NCBI GenBank assembly: GCA_965221735.1 | Contig: OZ244910.1 | Location: 992,001-1,056,000, forward strand | Reading direction: 5' to 3' | DNA: 64,000 nt | Source of the DNA: UBA2991 sp965221735 | GTDB taxonomy: Bacteria > Chloroflexota > Dehalococcoidia > Tepidiformales > Tepidiformaceae | Part shown: one piece after another, positions 9,096 through 18,058 of the stretch | Numbering within the stretch: position 1 is the first letter of the stretch | Layout: every line of letters starts with the position of its first letter | Position numbers and translations under genes: made by a program | The notes under the pieces: generated by a model | Seen by the model: only the letters and a program-made list of their open reading frames with translations | Told to the model about the DNA's origin: nothing | Database searches by the model: none

Positions 9096-10022
9096 CTAGG
9101 TCGTTCCTCGCAGTCGCGGATCCCACAGGTCACGTAGCGCGTCGCCGAGGAGGTTCACGCCCAGCACGGCGAGGGCCAGGCCGATGGCCGGGTAGATGAA
9201 CAGGTGTGAGGCGCTGGCGACGTACTGGCGGCTATCCGCGACCATCTGGCCCCACTCGGACTGAGGCGGCTGCACGCCCAGGCCGAGGAAGCCGAGCGCC
9301 CCGGTCACGAGCATCAGGTTTCCGACGCCGACCGCGAAGATGGTTCCCACTGTTGGCGTGATGTTCGGCAGCACATGCCGCAGCAGGATGCGAAGCCAGG
9401 AAGCGCCCACGACCTCCGCTGCCTCGACGTACGGGTTCGTCAGCGTTGAGAGTGTGGCCGCTCGTGCAATGCGCACGAGAGGAGGGGTGACGGACAGGGC
9501 AAGCACGTAGATGAGAATCTCGACCTCCTTCCCGAACACGGTGATGAACAGGAGGATGAGGAAGAGGCCCGGGAGCGCCAGGATTGCGTCGATGAGTCGC
9601 TGGAGCAGGAGATCGAGGAACCGCACGTAGGCCGACACCATGCCGATGAGCGTGCCGGCGGCTGTCCCCAGCGCCAGCGAGACCACCGCGATCGTCACCG
9701 TGATGCGTCCGCCTGCCAGCGTGCGTGAGAAGTAGTCACGTCCCTTCAGGTCCGTGCCGAACCAGTGCTCGCCCGACGGCGATGCCAGCAGATTCGTCGT
9801 CTCGGCATCCGGTTCGTGCGTGGCGAGGTACGGCCCGAAGATGACAATCACCACCACCACCAGCGTGAGGAAGAGACCGAAGACCCCCACGGGCTGGGAG
9901 CGGGCCGTTTGCCCCAGCCTGTGCCAGACCCCCGGACGGGCCGCCAGGGCGTAGGTGTCTTCCACATCGGTGGCGAGGGCCGTGGATCCCGTCACGAGTA
10001 CCGAATCCTCGGGTTGAGCCAT
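9096..10022 (-). CDS. peptide ABC transporter permease (DppC-like)
   Basis: Inner-membrane permease of the DppC/OppC type, 308 residues from ATG 10022. Hydrophobic N-terminal segment VGVFGLFLTLVVVVIVIFG is followed by the family motif GTDLKGRDYFSR, and the EAA loop EAAEVVGASWLRILLRHVLP is clear. The start lies inside the end of the upstream DppB gene (31-base overlap), indicating translational coupling; an earlier in-frame start would read through DppB in another frame. Last gene of the LLM-hydrolase-DppB-DppC operon. The partner binding protein is probably 7200-9014. No ATPase subunit genes in the operon. Confidence 0.92.
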   Translation of the reverse strand: MAQPEDSVLVTGSTALATDVEDTYALAARPGVWHRLGQTARSQPVGVFGLFLTLVVVVIVIFGPYLATHEPDAETTNLLASPSGEHWFGTDLKGRDYFSRTLAGGRITVTIAVVSLALGTAAGTLIGMVSAYVRFLDLLLQRLIDAILALPGLFLILLFITVFGKEVEILIYVLALSVTPPLVRIARAATLSTLTNPYVEAAEVVGASWLRILLRHVLPNITPTVGTIFAVGVGNLMLVTGALGFLGLGVQPPQSEWGQMVADSRQYVASASHLFIYPAIGLALAVLGVNLLGDALRDLWDPRLRGTT

Positions 10023-10936
10023 GCGTACACCAGGTCCACCACGAGGTTGACCATCACGAACATGAAGCCGGAGAAGACCACGAACGTCTGCACGACCAGG
10101 TAGTCCTCTTGCCGGACGGCGTTGAGGGCATACAGGCCGAGCCCCGGCAGGCTGAAGATCTGCTCGATGATGACCACCCCGCCGAGCGCCCCGCCGAAGG
10201 AGAGTCCAAGGACGGTGACGACCGGGATGAGCGCGTTCCTGAGCGCGTGCCGCCGGACCACGGTCATCTGCTGGAGACCCTTCGAGCGCGCAGTGCGCAC
10301 GTAGTCCTGCCGCAGCACCTCCAGCATCTCCGTGCGGGTGAGCCGGATAAGGGTCGCCATCAGGCCCAGCGCTCCCACGGCAACGGGGATCGAGTAGACC
10401 TGCATGTTCCGCAGCGGGTCTTCCAGGAATGGCACGTAGCCTAACGGGGGCAACCAGCCCCACCAGATGGGGGGAAACTTCAGGGCGAATACGGCAATCA
10501 CGAAGCTCGGGACTGCGAGCACGACGACGCTGATGATGCGGATGGAGTGGTCGCTCAAGCCATTCTGTCTTACGGCCGCGAGCGCTCCGAAGGGAATCGC
10601 GATGATCGCCTGCACGAGCACCGTGAGGACCACCAGCTGGATCGTCACGGGAAAGCGCCGCTTGATCTCGTCCACGATCGGTGTGGCGCTAATGAAGGAG
10701 CTGCCGAAGTCGCCCTGGAAGGCGTTCGATATCCAGTCGAAGTACGCCTCGAAGGGGCCTTTGTTCAGCCCGAGCTGTTCGCGCAGGGCTTCGGCGCGTT
10801 CGGGGGTGTAGCTGTTCTGAAGCCGGTAGTCGACCACGTCGCCGGGCGTGAGCCGCATGACCATGGCCGTGCCGAAGGAAAGGATGAACAGGGTCACCGG
10901 CACGAGAAGCAGCCGTCGCAGGATGTACGTCCCCAT
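9992..10936 (-). CDS. peptide ABC transporter permease (DppB-like)
   Basis: DppB/OppB-type permease, 314 residues, six predicted membrane segments. Starts MGTYILRRLLLVPVTLF, the usual N-terminal helix, and has the EAA loop VRTARSKGLQQ plus the closing LVYAWLNPRIRYS end typical of the family. Starts 7 bases after the stop of the alpha/beta hydrolase and overlaps DppC at its 3' end. Works with DppC as the heterodimeric channel for an oligopeptide or related amide. Substrate class is from family and neighbours only. Confidence 0.93.
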   Translation of the reverse strand: MGTYILRRLLLVPVTLFILSFGTAMVMRLTPGDVVDYRLQNSYTPERAEALREQLGLNKGPFEAYFDWISNAFQGDFGSSFISATPIVDEIKRRFPVTIQLVVLTVLVQAIIAIPFGALAAVRQNGLSDHSIRIISVVVLAVPSFVIAVFALKFPPIWWGWLPPLGYVPFLEDPLRNMQVYSIPVAVGALGLMATLIRLTRTEMLEVLRQDYVRTARSKGLQQMTVVRRHALRNALIPVVTVLGLSFGGALGGVVIIEQIFSLPGLGLYALNAVRQEDYLVVQTFVVFSGFMFVMVNLVVDLVYAWLNPRIRYS

Positions 10937-10942
10937 CGATCC

Positions 10943-11740
10943 CTACCCGCCCAGGAACCCTTTCACGGCTGTTGCGGTCTGCTCCAGTTGCTCCATCTGC
11001 GGAACGTGTCCCGCCCCCGCGATCAGCTCGACGCGTGCGTCCGGGATGGCTTGCTCGAAATCGCTCGCATAGACCGGCGGGACGAGGCCGTCGTGCTCGC
11101 CCCAGAGGATCAGCGTCGGCGCTGTGATGCGGTGCAGCCGCTTCTTCAGCCCCTTGTCCGGGATGGGCCAGACGAACTTGCCCGTGCACGCCAGCGACCA
11201 GGTCGTGCGCAGCGCCATCTGGATGCCCGCTTCCGGGTCCGGGGGAGGCGTGGCCATCAGCTGCGCCGCCGGACCCGTCGGGTCGGCAAACAGCAGCGGG
11301 CCGAGGTCCTGCGGCGCCGTGGCCATCCAGTTCTTCACCGGCGTGTCGTCGCGCCAGAGCCCCACCGGGTCGATGAGCGCGAGGCGGCTCACGCGCGACG
11401 GATTCGTCGCCGCCACCTCCGCTGCCACCATCCCCCCGAACGAGTGGCCCACCACCGCCGGACTCTCCAGTCCCAGCTCGTCGAACACCTCGTAGTAGGA
11501 GAGGACCAGGTCCCAGAGGTTGTCGATCGGCTTGATCGCGTCCGGCACCCCCGGGGTCGTGCCGGGATGCTCGGGTGCGTACACCGTGAACGACTCCGCC
11601 AGCGCGTCGAGGAACGGGTCCCACGTCAGCCCCATGGCCCCGTGGAAGAAGACCAGCGGCGGGCCGTCGCCCGCGACGAGCGCGCGCGACTGGACCTTGC
11701 CCTGCCAGACCTTCGTCTCGCGCTCGCTGACCGCTGGCAT
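10943..11740 (-). CDS. alpha/beta hydrolase
   Basis: Alpha/beta hydrolase fold enzyme of about 265 residues. Oxyanion region PLVFFHGAMG, nucleophile elbow GHSFGG, late Asp in LWGEHDGLVP and catalytic His in AGAGHVPQ are all visible, so the triad is complete. The ATG at 11740 shares one base with the TGA of the upstream LLM gene (TGATG), a coupled junction, and there is no separate Shine-Dalgarno. Position between an LLM oxidoreductase and transporter genes suggests ester or C-C bond hydrolysis in a catabolic route. Substrate unknown. Confidence 0.92.
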   Translation of the reverse strand: MPAVSERETKVWQGKVQSRALVAGDGPPLVFFHGAMGLTWDPFLDALAESFTVYAPEHPGTTPGVPDAIKPIDNLWDLVLSYYEVFDELGLESPAVVGHSFGGMVAAEVAATNPSRVSRLALIDPVGLWRDDTPVKNWMATAPQDLGPLLFADPTGPAAQLMATPPPDPEAGIQMALRTTWSLACTGKFVWPIPDKGLKKRLHRITAPTLILWGEHDGLVPPVYASDFEQAIPDARVELIAGAGHVPQMEQLEQTATAVKGFLGG

Positions 11741-13005
11741 CAGGAGCCACCCGCCACGGCCGCGACCTCGGCCTCGGCGTTCATCTGCCGTCCCCCGCGG
11801 AGGCTCTCCGGCCACCACTTGTTCTCCCACTCGTCCGTCCAGTGGTGGCGGATGTGGGGGAGCACCTCGGTGGCCATCAGCTGGATGTTCTTCATCGCCA
11901 GCTCATGCGGCATCGAGCCGATCTGCAGGAGCAGCATCAGGTTCCCCACCCGCAGGCTCTTGATCAGCTCCTCGAGCTGGTCCCGCACCGATGCCGGACC
12001 TCCCGAGATCACGTACTGATTGTCGACATAATCCTTGAACGACCAATCGCTCAGCCGCTGCTGCTCCGTCATCTGCTGCGAGAGCATCCGTCGAAGATTG
12101 TTCTCGAGGCTTCGGTAGTCCTGGTGCCCCGGGGGCGTGAACTCGGGCGCGATGTGCAGGCACTTCTCGAAGAAGTACTTGATGTGCTTCTCGTAGTCCT
12201 TCTCCGCCTGCGCGTCCGTCTCCGAGACGGCCACCAGCTGGAGGAAGCCCGCCCGGTACGGGTTCAGCTCCTTCTCCTTGCTGTCCATGAACTCCCAGAA
12301 GCTGTCCATCACCGCCTTGCCGCGGGCGTGCCCGAAGTAGCTCAGGAAGCAGTAGCAGTGCCCCTGCTCGGCGGCGAATTCCCAGGTGCTCAGGCTGCCC
12401 ATGCCGGGAACCCAGACGGGCGGATGCGGCTGCTGAACGGGCCGCGGCCACAGGTTCACCATCGGCAGCTGCGTGTACTTCCCGTTGAAGGGGAACGGCT
12501 CCCGCGACTGCCACGCTTTCAGGATCAGGTCGTGCGCCTCGTAGTAGCGCTCGCGCTGTTCGATCGGCGTGATGCCGTAGCCCATGTTGGCGTCCATCGC
12601 CGTTCCCAGCGGCATTCCCGCTACCAGCCGCCCGCCGGAGATGCAGTCCAGCATCGCGTACTCCTCCGCGATCCGGATCGGCGGGTTCGTCGTCGGCAGG
12701 GTCGCGCCCATCTGCACCAGGGCCACGTCCTGGCCACGGGTCGCGCGCGCCAGCGCCCCGCCCATCACGTTCGGGCCGGGCATGAAGCCGTAGGCGTTCT
12801 GGTGGTGCTCGTTCACGCAGATGCCGTCGAAGCCGAGGTTGGCCGCGTGCATCAGCTCGTCGAGCGTCCAGTTGTAGTAGTCGCCCACGCGCTCCGGCGT
12901 CGCCAGCTCGTGGAACGGCGGGTCGACCCAGACCGAGTGGTAGCGCTCCTCGAAGTCGTCCGGCAGCTCCCGGTGGGGCATCAGGTGGAACATCGAGATC
13001 TTCAT
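11740..13005 (-). CDS. LLM class flavin-dependent oxidoreductase
   Basis: Bacterial luciferase-like monooxygenase, about 421 residues, TIM-barrel fold. The conserved NEHHQNAYGFMPGPNV stretch near the N-terminus is the hallmark of the alkanal monooxygenase-like subgroup. Start 13005 has GGGAGGT upstream; the longer ORF start lacks support. First gene of the operon LLM-hydrolase-DppB-DppC. Likely uses reduced FMN (or F420) and O2 to oxidise an imported compound. Two other LLM genes in the window (15584, 24381) belong to different subgroups. Confidence 0.92.
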   Translation of the reverse strand: MKISMFHLMPHRELPDDFEERYHSVWVDPPFHELATPERVGDYYNWTLDELMHAANLGFDGICVNEHHQNAYGFMPGPNVMGGALARATRGQDVALVQMGATLPTTNPPIRIAEEYAMLDCISGGRLVAGMPLGTAMDANMGYGITPIEQRERYYEAHDLILKAWQSREPFPFNGKYTQLPMVNLWPRPVQQPHPPVWVPGMGSLSTWEFAAEQGHCYCFLSYFGHARGKAVMDSFWEFMDSKEKELNPYRAGFLQLVAVSETDAQAEKDYEKHIKYFFEKCLHIAPEFTPPGHQDYRSLENNLRRMLSQQMTEQQRLSDWSFKDYVDNQYVISGGPASVRDQLEELIKSLRVGNLMLLLQIGSMPHELAMKNIQLMATEVLPHIRHHWTDEWENKWWPESLRGGRQMNAEAEVAAVAGGS

Positions 13006-13166
13006 CGGGTACCTCCCGGCCGCTGCCCGCCGCGTGTCCACCCGGGGGAGCCCGGAGGGGACGGCGTGGCGCGTGGGGCTCGGCGCCCACGCTAGCGATC
13101 GGCCAGAGGCGGGTCAATATGCCGGGTGACGATGTGTGCCATCGCACGCTTCGGGCCGCCGCCAAC

Positions 13167-13172
13167 TACCCT
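13167..13172 (+). promoter_or_regulatory. -10-like box TACCCT, leaderless nhaA
   Basis: TACCCT exactly 6 nt upstream of the ATG at 13179, which would place the transcription start on the A of the start codon. No Shine-Dalgarno present. Same geometry as at 49803 and 39334. Confidence 0.35.
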
Positions 13173-13178
13173 AGGTGC

Positions 13179-14591
13179 ATGCTCGGAGGCGTCTTCCGCA
13201 GGTTCGATCCGCGCGAGCGCCTCCCCCGGCGGCCGCTTACCAACTTCGTTCGCCCCGTGCAGGAGTTCGTCCAGACCGAAAGCGCGGGCGCCGTCCTCCT
13301 CATGGTCGCCGCCATCGTGGCGCTCGTCTGGGCGAACTCGCCCTGGCACCACGCGTACGAGGACCTGCTGGATGTCCATCTCGGGGTCGACCTTGCCTTC
13401 TGGGCTGTCGAAGGGAGCCTCCACTTCTGGGTGAACGAAGTGGGAATGGTCCTCTTCTTCTTCCTCATCGGCCTTGAGGTGAAGCGCGAGATCACGATCG
13501 GCGAGCTCTCCGACCCGAGAGTCATGGCGGCCCCCATTGTCGGAGCCATCGGCGGCATGCTGTTGCCTCTGGCCATCTTCCTCCTCGTCACCCAGGACGC
13601 CCCGGGTGATGCCCGTGAGGGTTGGGCGATTCCCATGGCCACCGATGTCGCCTTCGCCCTCGGCATCGCCATGCTCTTCGCGAAACGCGTCCCCCTGGGC
13701 CTGCGCGCGATGCTCCTCACCTTCGTCATCGTCGACGACATCGGGACCGTCGTGGTCGTCGCCTTCTTCTATTCCGACGATGTTCAGGTCGACCAGCTCC
13801 TGCTGACGGCTGCGGTCGTCGCGCTCATGCTCGTCGTGTACCGCCTCGGCCTGCGCAAGATGTTCATCTTCGCCGGGATGGGGGTAGTCGCCTGGGCCGC
13901 CATTCACGACTCGGGTGTGCACCCCACGACGCTGGGCGCCGTCCTCGGGTTCCTCACCCCCTGGCGCCCGCCCATGCCCCTCGACGGTTTCGTTCGCACC
14001 GCCCGACAGCTCCTCGAACGCTTCCGCGCCGGGGACGAGGATCCGGAGACACCCCTCGGTCACGACCAGGTGGTCGACTCACTCCTCAGCCTCAGCGACC
14101 TCAGCAGCAACGCAGTGCCGCACGTCGACCGCCTTGAGCACCACCTGCATCCGTGGGTCGCCTACCTGGTGGTGCCTGCCTTCGCACTTGCCAACGCGGG
14201 CGTCCGCCTCGATCCCAGCACGCTCACGGATGCGTTCACCAGCACCGTCACCTGGGGCGTCATCATCGGGCTCGTGGTGGGGAAGCCGGCCGGGCTGGTG
14301 TTGGCGACATGGATCGCCGTCGTCTGTGGTGCGCAGCGCCCAACAGGCGTGACGTGGCGAGGTGTGTGGGCCATCGGTCTTGTCGCCGGCATCGGCTTTA
14401 CCGTTGCCCTCTTCGTCGGCGATCTCGCCTACTCCGATCCCGACCTCCTCCGCGACAGCAAGATCGGCATCATCGCTGCGTTCGCCATTGCCGGCCCGCT
14501 CGCTTTCCTCGGCTTCCTCCTGCTCCCCAGGATTGAACAGCAGGAGCGTTCCGCCGGCGTTGCCGAAGCTGAGGCCGCCGCGGCCCCCTGA
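13179..14591 (+). CDS. nhaA: Na+/H+ antiporter NhaA
   Basis: NhaA family electrogenic sodium/proton antiporter, inner membrane, 470 residues. Visible family features: QTESAGAVLLMVAA at the first helix, FFFLIGLEVKREI, the ion-binding VDDIGTVVVVAFFY with tandem Asp, and the GLVAGIGFTVALFV helix near the end. Length is at the upper end for the family. Start at 13179 begins the conserved protein; upstream codons are not family-like. Divergent from the LLM operon. Role: sodium and pH homeostasis. Confidence 0.95.
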   Translation: MLGGVFRRFDPRERLPRRPLTNFVRPVQEFVQTESAGAVLLMVAAIVALVWANSPWHHAYEDLLDVHLGVDLAFWAVEGSLHFWVNEVGMVLFFFLIGLEVKREITIGELSDPRVMAAPIVGAIGGMLLPLAIFLLVTQDAPGDAREGWAIPMATDVAFALGIAMLFAKRVPLGLRAMLLTFVIVDDIGTVVVVAFFYSDDVQVDQLLLTAAVVALMLVVYRLGLRKMFIFAGMGVVAWAAIHDSGVHPTTLGAVLGFLTPWRPPMPLDGFVRTARQLLERFRAGDEDPETPLGHDQVVDSLLSLSDLSSNAVPHVDRLEHHLHPWVAYLVVPAFALANAGVRLDPSTLTDAFTSTVTWGVIIGLVVGKPAGLVLATWIAVVCGAQRPTGVTWRGVWAIGLVAGIGFTVALFVGDLAYSDPDLLRDSKIGIIAAFAIAGPLAFLGFLLLPRIEQQERSAGVAEAEAAAAP

Positions 14592-14674
14592 ATGTGGGCA
14601 GGCCGACCGCGCCCCTCCTTGCGCCCGCCGAAAAAGAGTAGGCTGGACCCGATTCCATTAACGGGAGCGTAGAC

Positions 14675-15469
14675 ATGCGGTTCTTTCGACGTGGAGAAGA
14701 TGAGTCGAGCAGCACCCAGGTAGCCGAGCAAGGTTCGGAGACCTGTGAGTGTGTCCTCCTTGTGCCGCACTGGGACTCTCCGGAGAACATGGGCATTGAG
14801 GACAAGGCCAGCAGCTACCGCTGCAACACCTGCGGCGAGAGCTTCACGCGCGAGGAGGAGGAGATCCTCCGCCGCACCGAGGCCGACCGCATTCGCCGAG
14901 GCCTGCAGGAGCGCCCCAACATCCGGGCGCGTTATCCCGTCACCTGGAACCTTGCCGACGGACGCGAGGTGGAACTGCACCATCTGAGTCCGTCGAACCG
15001 GGGCGCCTTCCTCCAGTTCGCCCGCGCGCTTCCCCACGACGACCTGCTCTTCCTGCGGGAGGACATCTCCAGCAGCGGCGTGGTCGATTCGATGGTGCGG
15101 AACGTGCAGGACGGCATCGACTTCGTTCTGGTCGCGGAGAACCGCAACACCCGCGAGATCGTTGGGTACGCTTCCCTGCACGGCGAGCCTATGCGCTGGA
15201 CCCGGAACGTCGGCGAGGTACGCGTCATCGTGGCCAGCGACTATCGCGGTAGTGGCCTTGGAGGTCGGATGGTGCGCGACGTCATTGAAGCGGCTCCGAA
15301 CTTCGGCTCGCGCAAGATCACGGCCCAGATGACGGTCGATCAGGGTGGTGCGCGGGCTGCCTTCGAGCGCCTCGGGTTCGCGGAAGAGGCCACCCTGCAC
15401 GGCTGGGTGACCGATCGCCGCGGCCTTCCCCGCGACCTCCTCATCATGTCCCTCGACCTGGCCGGCTAG
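14675..15469 (+). CDS. GNAT acetyltransferase with N-terminal zinc-ribbon-like segment
   Basis: 264-residue protein in two parts. Residues 1-60 contain Cys24, Cys26, Cys50 and Cys53 (CEC...CNTC) like a small zinc ribbon, followed by a charged helix. Residues about 85-260 form a GNAT domain with the acetyl-CoA loop VASDYRGSGLGGRMV and the AFERLGF helix typical of N-acetyltransferases. Preceded by GGGAG. Ends before a strong terminator, single-gene unit. Acceptor (protein, amine or antibiotic) unknown. The zinc-ribbon plus GNAT combination is uncommon. Confidence 0.85.
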   Translation: MRFFRRGEDESSSTQVAEQGSETCECVLLVPHWDSPENMGIEDKASSYRCNTCGESFTREEEEILRRTEADRIRRGLQERPNIRARYPVTWNLADGREVELHHLSPSNRGAFLQFARALPHDDLLFLREDISSSGVVDSMVRNVQDGIDFVLVAENRNTREIVGYASLHGEPMRWTRNVGEVRVIVASDYRGSGLGGRMVRDVIEAAPNFGSRKITAQMTVDQGGARAAFERLGFAEEATLHGWVTDRRGLPRDLLIMSLDLAG

Positions 15470-15517
15470 ACCCGCGAACGGCTCCGTCCGTTCGGCCGAC
15501 AGCTTCCCGGACGAGAG

Positions 15518-15543
15518 AACGGCCCGCCCATCGGCGGGCCGTT
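15518..15543. terminator. strong bidirectional terminator
   Basis: Perfect 11-bp inverted repeat AACGGCCCGCC / GGCGGGCCGTT with loop CATC. The stem ends in TT followed by T on plus, and in AA on the other side, between convergent genes 14675-15469 and 15584-16651. Confidence 0.85.
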
Positions 15544-15583
15544 TCCGTGCGGTAGGTCCGCAAGTTGAGCTGCCGGGCGTTGC

Positions 15584-16651
15584 TCAGCGCAGCGCCGGCA
15601 TGACCTCTTCCTCGAAACGCTGGGCCGCTTCCCCCGCCAGGTCCGGCGTGACCAGCGCCGAAGGGCCCGAGATCACGAATCGCTCGATGCCCAGATCGAC
15701 CAGTGCCTGCAGCCGCTCAATGCAGACCTCGGGCGGCCCGATCACCGCGAACCGGTCGATGAACTCGTCGGGCACGACCCTGGACTGGGGGGACCCCTCG
15801 CGGAAGTGGCCGTGCAGCTCGTAGTTGTCGTGCACCGTCTCGTAGACCTCCCGGTCTGCATCCGAAACCGGTGCCACGGCTTTGCCGTACATCGCCGTGA
15901 AGCGCGCCATGGAGGTGGTGTTGCCGCTCAGCATGCGGCGGCCGGCAGCGAGGTCATCGGTCACCGCCACCGGCACCCATGCCCCGAGGTTCACCGGGCG
16001 CGTGACGCCCGCCGCCTCGCGGGCCTCGCGTACGACGCCGAGCGCCCAGGCGACCCGCTCCGGGTCGCCGCCAACAGCCGTCGTCACATGGTCCGCGTGG
16101 CGAGCCCCGATGCCGAGGACCTTCGGTCCCGTGCCGACCAGGTCGATGGGCACCGGGGGGATGTTCCGCATGAACAGCCCGAATTTCGCCTCGGTCGCCG
16201 TCGACACGAGTCCGAGCCGGTCGACCGGGGGGAAGTGCCCGCCGCCGTCGAGGTCGTAGTCGAACGGCTGCGGCTTGTCCTGCAGGTAGTTGCGGAGACG
16301 GCTCACGTAGCGCTCGAAGAACTTGACCGGCGCCGGGGCCATGCCCAGGTAGGCCATCGCCGAGTCGCCCCGCCCCAGCCCGAGCACCGCCCGACCGTCG
16401 GACACGGCCTGCACCGTCTTGATCGACCCGGCAGCGGCCGCCGGCGTGTGCGACCCGGGCGTGGCGACCCACGTGACCACCTTGATGCGGCTCGTTGCCG
16501 CCGCGACGGTGGACAGCACCACGTACGGGTCGGGGGCCATGGTGGGGGCGTAGGGCACGCCGATGCCGTCCCAGCCCTGCGCTTCCGCGTGGGTAGCGGC
16601 CTTCACCACCACCGGCGGCAGGCCCATCGAGGTTGTCCAGAACTCCACCAT
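15584..16651 (-). CDS. LLM class oxidoreductase (F420-like subgroup)
   Basis: Luciferase-like oxidoreductase, 355 residues. N-terminal EFWTTSMGLPPVVVKAATHAEAQGWDGIGVPY and the run GRAVLGLGRGDSAMAYLG are typical of the F420-dependent LLM subgroup; the C-terminal FAVIGPPEVCIERLQALVDLGIERFVI is also standard. Start has GGAGG. Last gene of a five-gene minus operon (EthD-like, PPOX, SnoaL, SnoaL, LLM) with gaps of only 11-25 bases. Cofactor F420 versus FMN cannot be settled here, although the PPOX gene nearby hints at F420. Confidence 0.9.
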   Translation of the reverse strand: MVEFWTTSMGLPPVVVKAATHAEAQGWDGIGVPYAPTMAPDPYVVLSTVAAATSRIKVVTWVATPGSHTPAAAAGSIKTVQAVSDGRAVLGLGRGDSAMAYLGMAPAPVKFFERYVSRLRNYLQDKPQPFDYDLDGGGHFPPVDRLGLVSTATEAKFGLFMRNIPPVPIDLVGTGPKVLGIGARHADHVTTAVGGDPERVAWALGVVREAREAAGVTRPVNLGAWVPVAVTDDLAAGRRMLSGNTTSMARFTAMYGKAVAPVSDADREVYETVHDNYELHGHFREGSPQSRVVPDEFIDRFAVIGPPEVCIERLQALVDLGIERFVISGPSALVTPDLAGEAAQRFEEEVMPALR

Positions 16652-16664
16652 TTGCCGGGCCTCC

Positions 16665-17114
16665 CTACAGGTCCGTGCTGCCGGCGTACTCCCGGCGTGG
16701 CCAGAGGAAGTCGATCCGCGTCCGCTGGATCTTCCAGCCGTCCCCGGTCTTCTTGTAGGTCTCGTCGTAGATTCCGCACAGCATCAGGGGGTTCTCTTCC
16801 CCCACCGTCGAGCGAATGTTGATCAGGTACCAACGGCCCCGCGCCGTCGTCTCGTCGACCAGACGGATCCACGGGTTCATTACGTTGTGGAGGATGCCGT
16901 AGTCCGTGCGCCCGCTCGCGGCCGCCGCTGCGTACTCCCGCTGTATCTCCTCCTTCCCCACCCACTTCCCGTAGTTCTCTCCGAAGTCGCACACGGCGTC
17001 ATCGGTGAAGAGTGCCACGAGCTCGTCCACGCGGTTCCCGTCGTAGTAGTGGGCGTAGAGGGTGCGGAGGTTCTTGATCTCCTCGATCTCGCAGAGCTCC
17101 TCGGGCGTCACCAC
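16665..17114 (-). CDS. SnoaL-like (NTF2 fold) protein
   Basis: 149-residue SnoaL-like polyketide-cyclase-fold protein. Begins with EELCEIEEIKNLRTLYAHYYDG followed by LVALFTDDAVCDFGENYGKW, the usual helix plus acidic pocket of ring-hydroxylating-dioxygenase-beta/SnoaL-like dehydratases or isomerases. GTG start at 17114 with GGAGG. Tandem paralogue of 17126-17581 and related to 51401-51856. Small cone-shaped pocket proteins of this type isomerise, cyclise or dehydrate ring compounds; the actual reaction is unknown. Confidence 0.88.
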   Translation of the reverse strand: MVTPEELCEIEEIKNLRTLYAHYYDGNRVDELVALFTDDAVCDFGENYGKWVGKEEIQREYAAAAASGRTDYGILHNVMNPWIRLVDETTARGRWYLINIRSTVGEENPLMLCGIYDETYKKTGDGWKIQRTRIDFLWPRREYAGSTDL

Positions 17115-17125
17115 CGTCGAACCTC

Positions 17126-17581
17126 CTACAGGTTGGCGCTCGGCTGGTATTCCCTCCGCGGCCAGAGGAAGTCGATCCGCGTGCGCGCGATCTTCCAGCC
17201 GTCATCCGTCTTCTTGTACGTCTCGTCATAGATGCCGAAGAGGATGAGCGGATTCTCCACGCCCTCCGTCGTGCGCAGGTCCAGCAAGTACCAGCGGCCG
17301 TGCGCCGTCGTCTCGTCCGCGAGCCGGATCCACGGGTTCACGACCGCATGCATGACCCCGTGCGGGTCATCGCCCTCGCCCTCGATGAAGTTCTTGTAGT
17401 TGTTGTAGATCTGCTCCCGGCCGACCCAGTCGCCGCCGTACTCCTCGCCGAACTCGCACACGGCTTCCTCGGTGAACAGGTTCGCGAGCTCCTCGACCCG
17501 CTGCCCGTCGTAGTAATGCGTGTAGAGGTAGCGGACCTCCTTGATCTCCTCGATTTCGCACAGTTCCTGGGGGGTAACCAT
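17126..17581 (-). CDS. SnoaL-like (NTF2 fold) protein, tandem paralogue
   Basis: SnoaL-like protein of about 151 residues from the ATG at 17581, where the product begins like its neighbour (MVTPQELCEIEEIKEVRYLY). AAGGAG lies about 10 nt upstream. Shares with 16665-17114 the DGWKI..TRIDFLWPRREY end almost word for word, so the two arose by tandem duplication. Keeps the acidic FTEEAVCEFGEEYGGDW pocket segment. Possibly forms heteromers with its copy. Function as for the neighbour: ring isomerase, cyclase or dehydratase by fold only. Confidence 0.88.
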   Translation of the reverse strand: MVTPQELCEIEEIKEVRYLYTHYYDGQRVEELANLFTEEAVCEFGEEYGGDWVGREQIYNNYKNFIEGEGDDPHGVMHAVVNPWIRLADETTAHGRWYLLDLRTTEGVENPLILFGIYDETYKKTDDGWKIARTRIDFLWPRREYQPSANL

Positions 17582-17595
17582 TCGTGTGTTGCTCC

Positions 17596-18033
17596 TTAAC
17601 CTGGCGGACCCCACGAGGTCCATTCGTCGATCGGTTTGTCGGGTGTGATCACCAGCAGGACGCGTTCGTCCCGCCGCAACTCCTCCAGAAAGTCCTCGTC
17701 GTTCTGCTCGCGGCTGTGTTTCGCGCGGATCGCCTTGAACTGCTCGAACACCGCCTCGTGGTCGTCGCGCAGCTCGACCGTTCCGTCGACCAGCACGGTG
17801 CGGAATCCGGTCGCGTCGTCGATCGCCAGCTGCACGCGTGGGTCGCGGCTGAAGTTCTCGTACTTCCGCCGCGCCTTCGTCGTCGAGACGTAGAACCGCG
17901 AACCGTCCCAGTGGAACCAGTTCGGCGTCATCTGCGGGCGCCCGTCCTTGCGGATGGCGCCCACCATGGCGTTGCGGGGCTCCGCCAGGAACGCCTCGAT
18001 CTGCTCGCGGCTCATGCCGCCCGGACGGGTCAT
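17596..18033 (-). CDS. PPOX-class (split beta-barrel) flavin/F420-type protein
   Basis: 145-residue pyridoxamine-5'-phosphate-oxidase-fold protein. The pattern AMVGAIRKDGRPQMTPNWFHWDGSRFYV followed by SRDPRVQLAIDD is that of the PPOX-class F420-dependent family rather than true PdxH. Probably a dimer binding F420, FMN or heme at the barrel interface. Second gene of the five-gene operon ending with an F420-like LLM enzyme, which supports an F420 link. Start could also be the internal ATG at 18015. Substrate unknown. Confidence 0.85.
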   Translation of the reverse strand: MTRPGGMSREQIEAFLAEPRNAMVGAIRKDGRPQMTPNWFHWDGSRFYVSTTKARRKYENFSRDPRVQLAIDDATGFRTVLVDGTVELRDDHEAVFEQFKAIRAKHSREQNDEDFLEELRRDERVLLVITPDKPIDEWTSWGPPG

Positions 18034-18058
18034 GCGCGGACCCCGGATCGGGCAGCGT

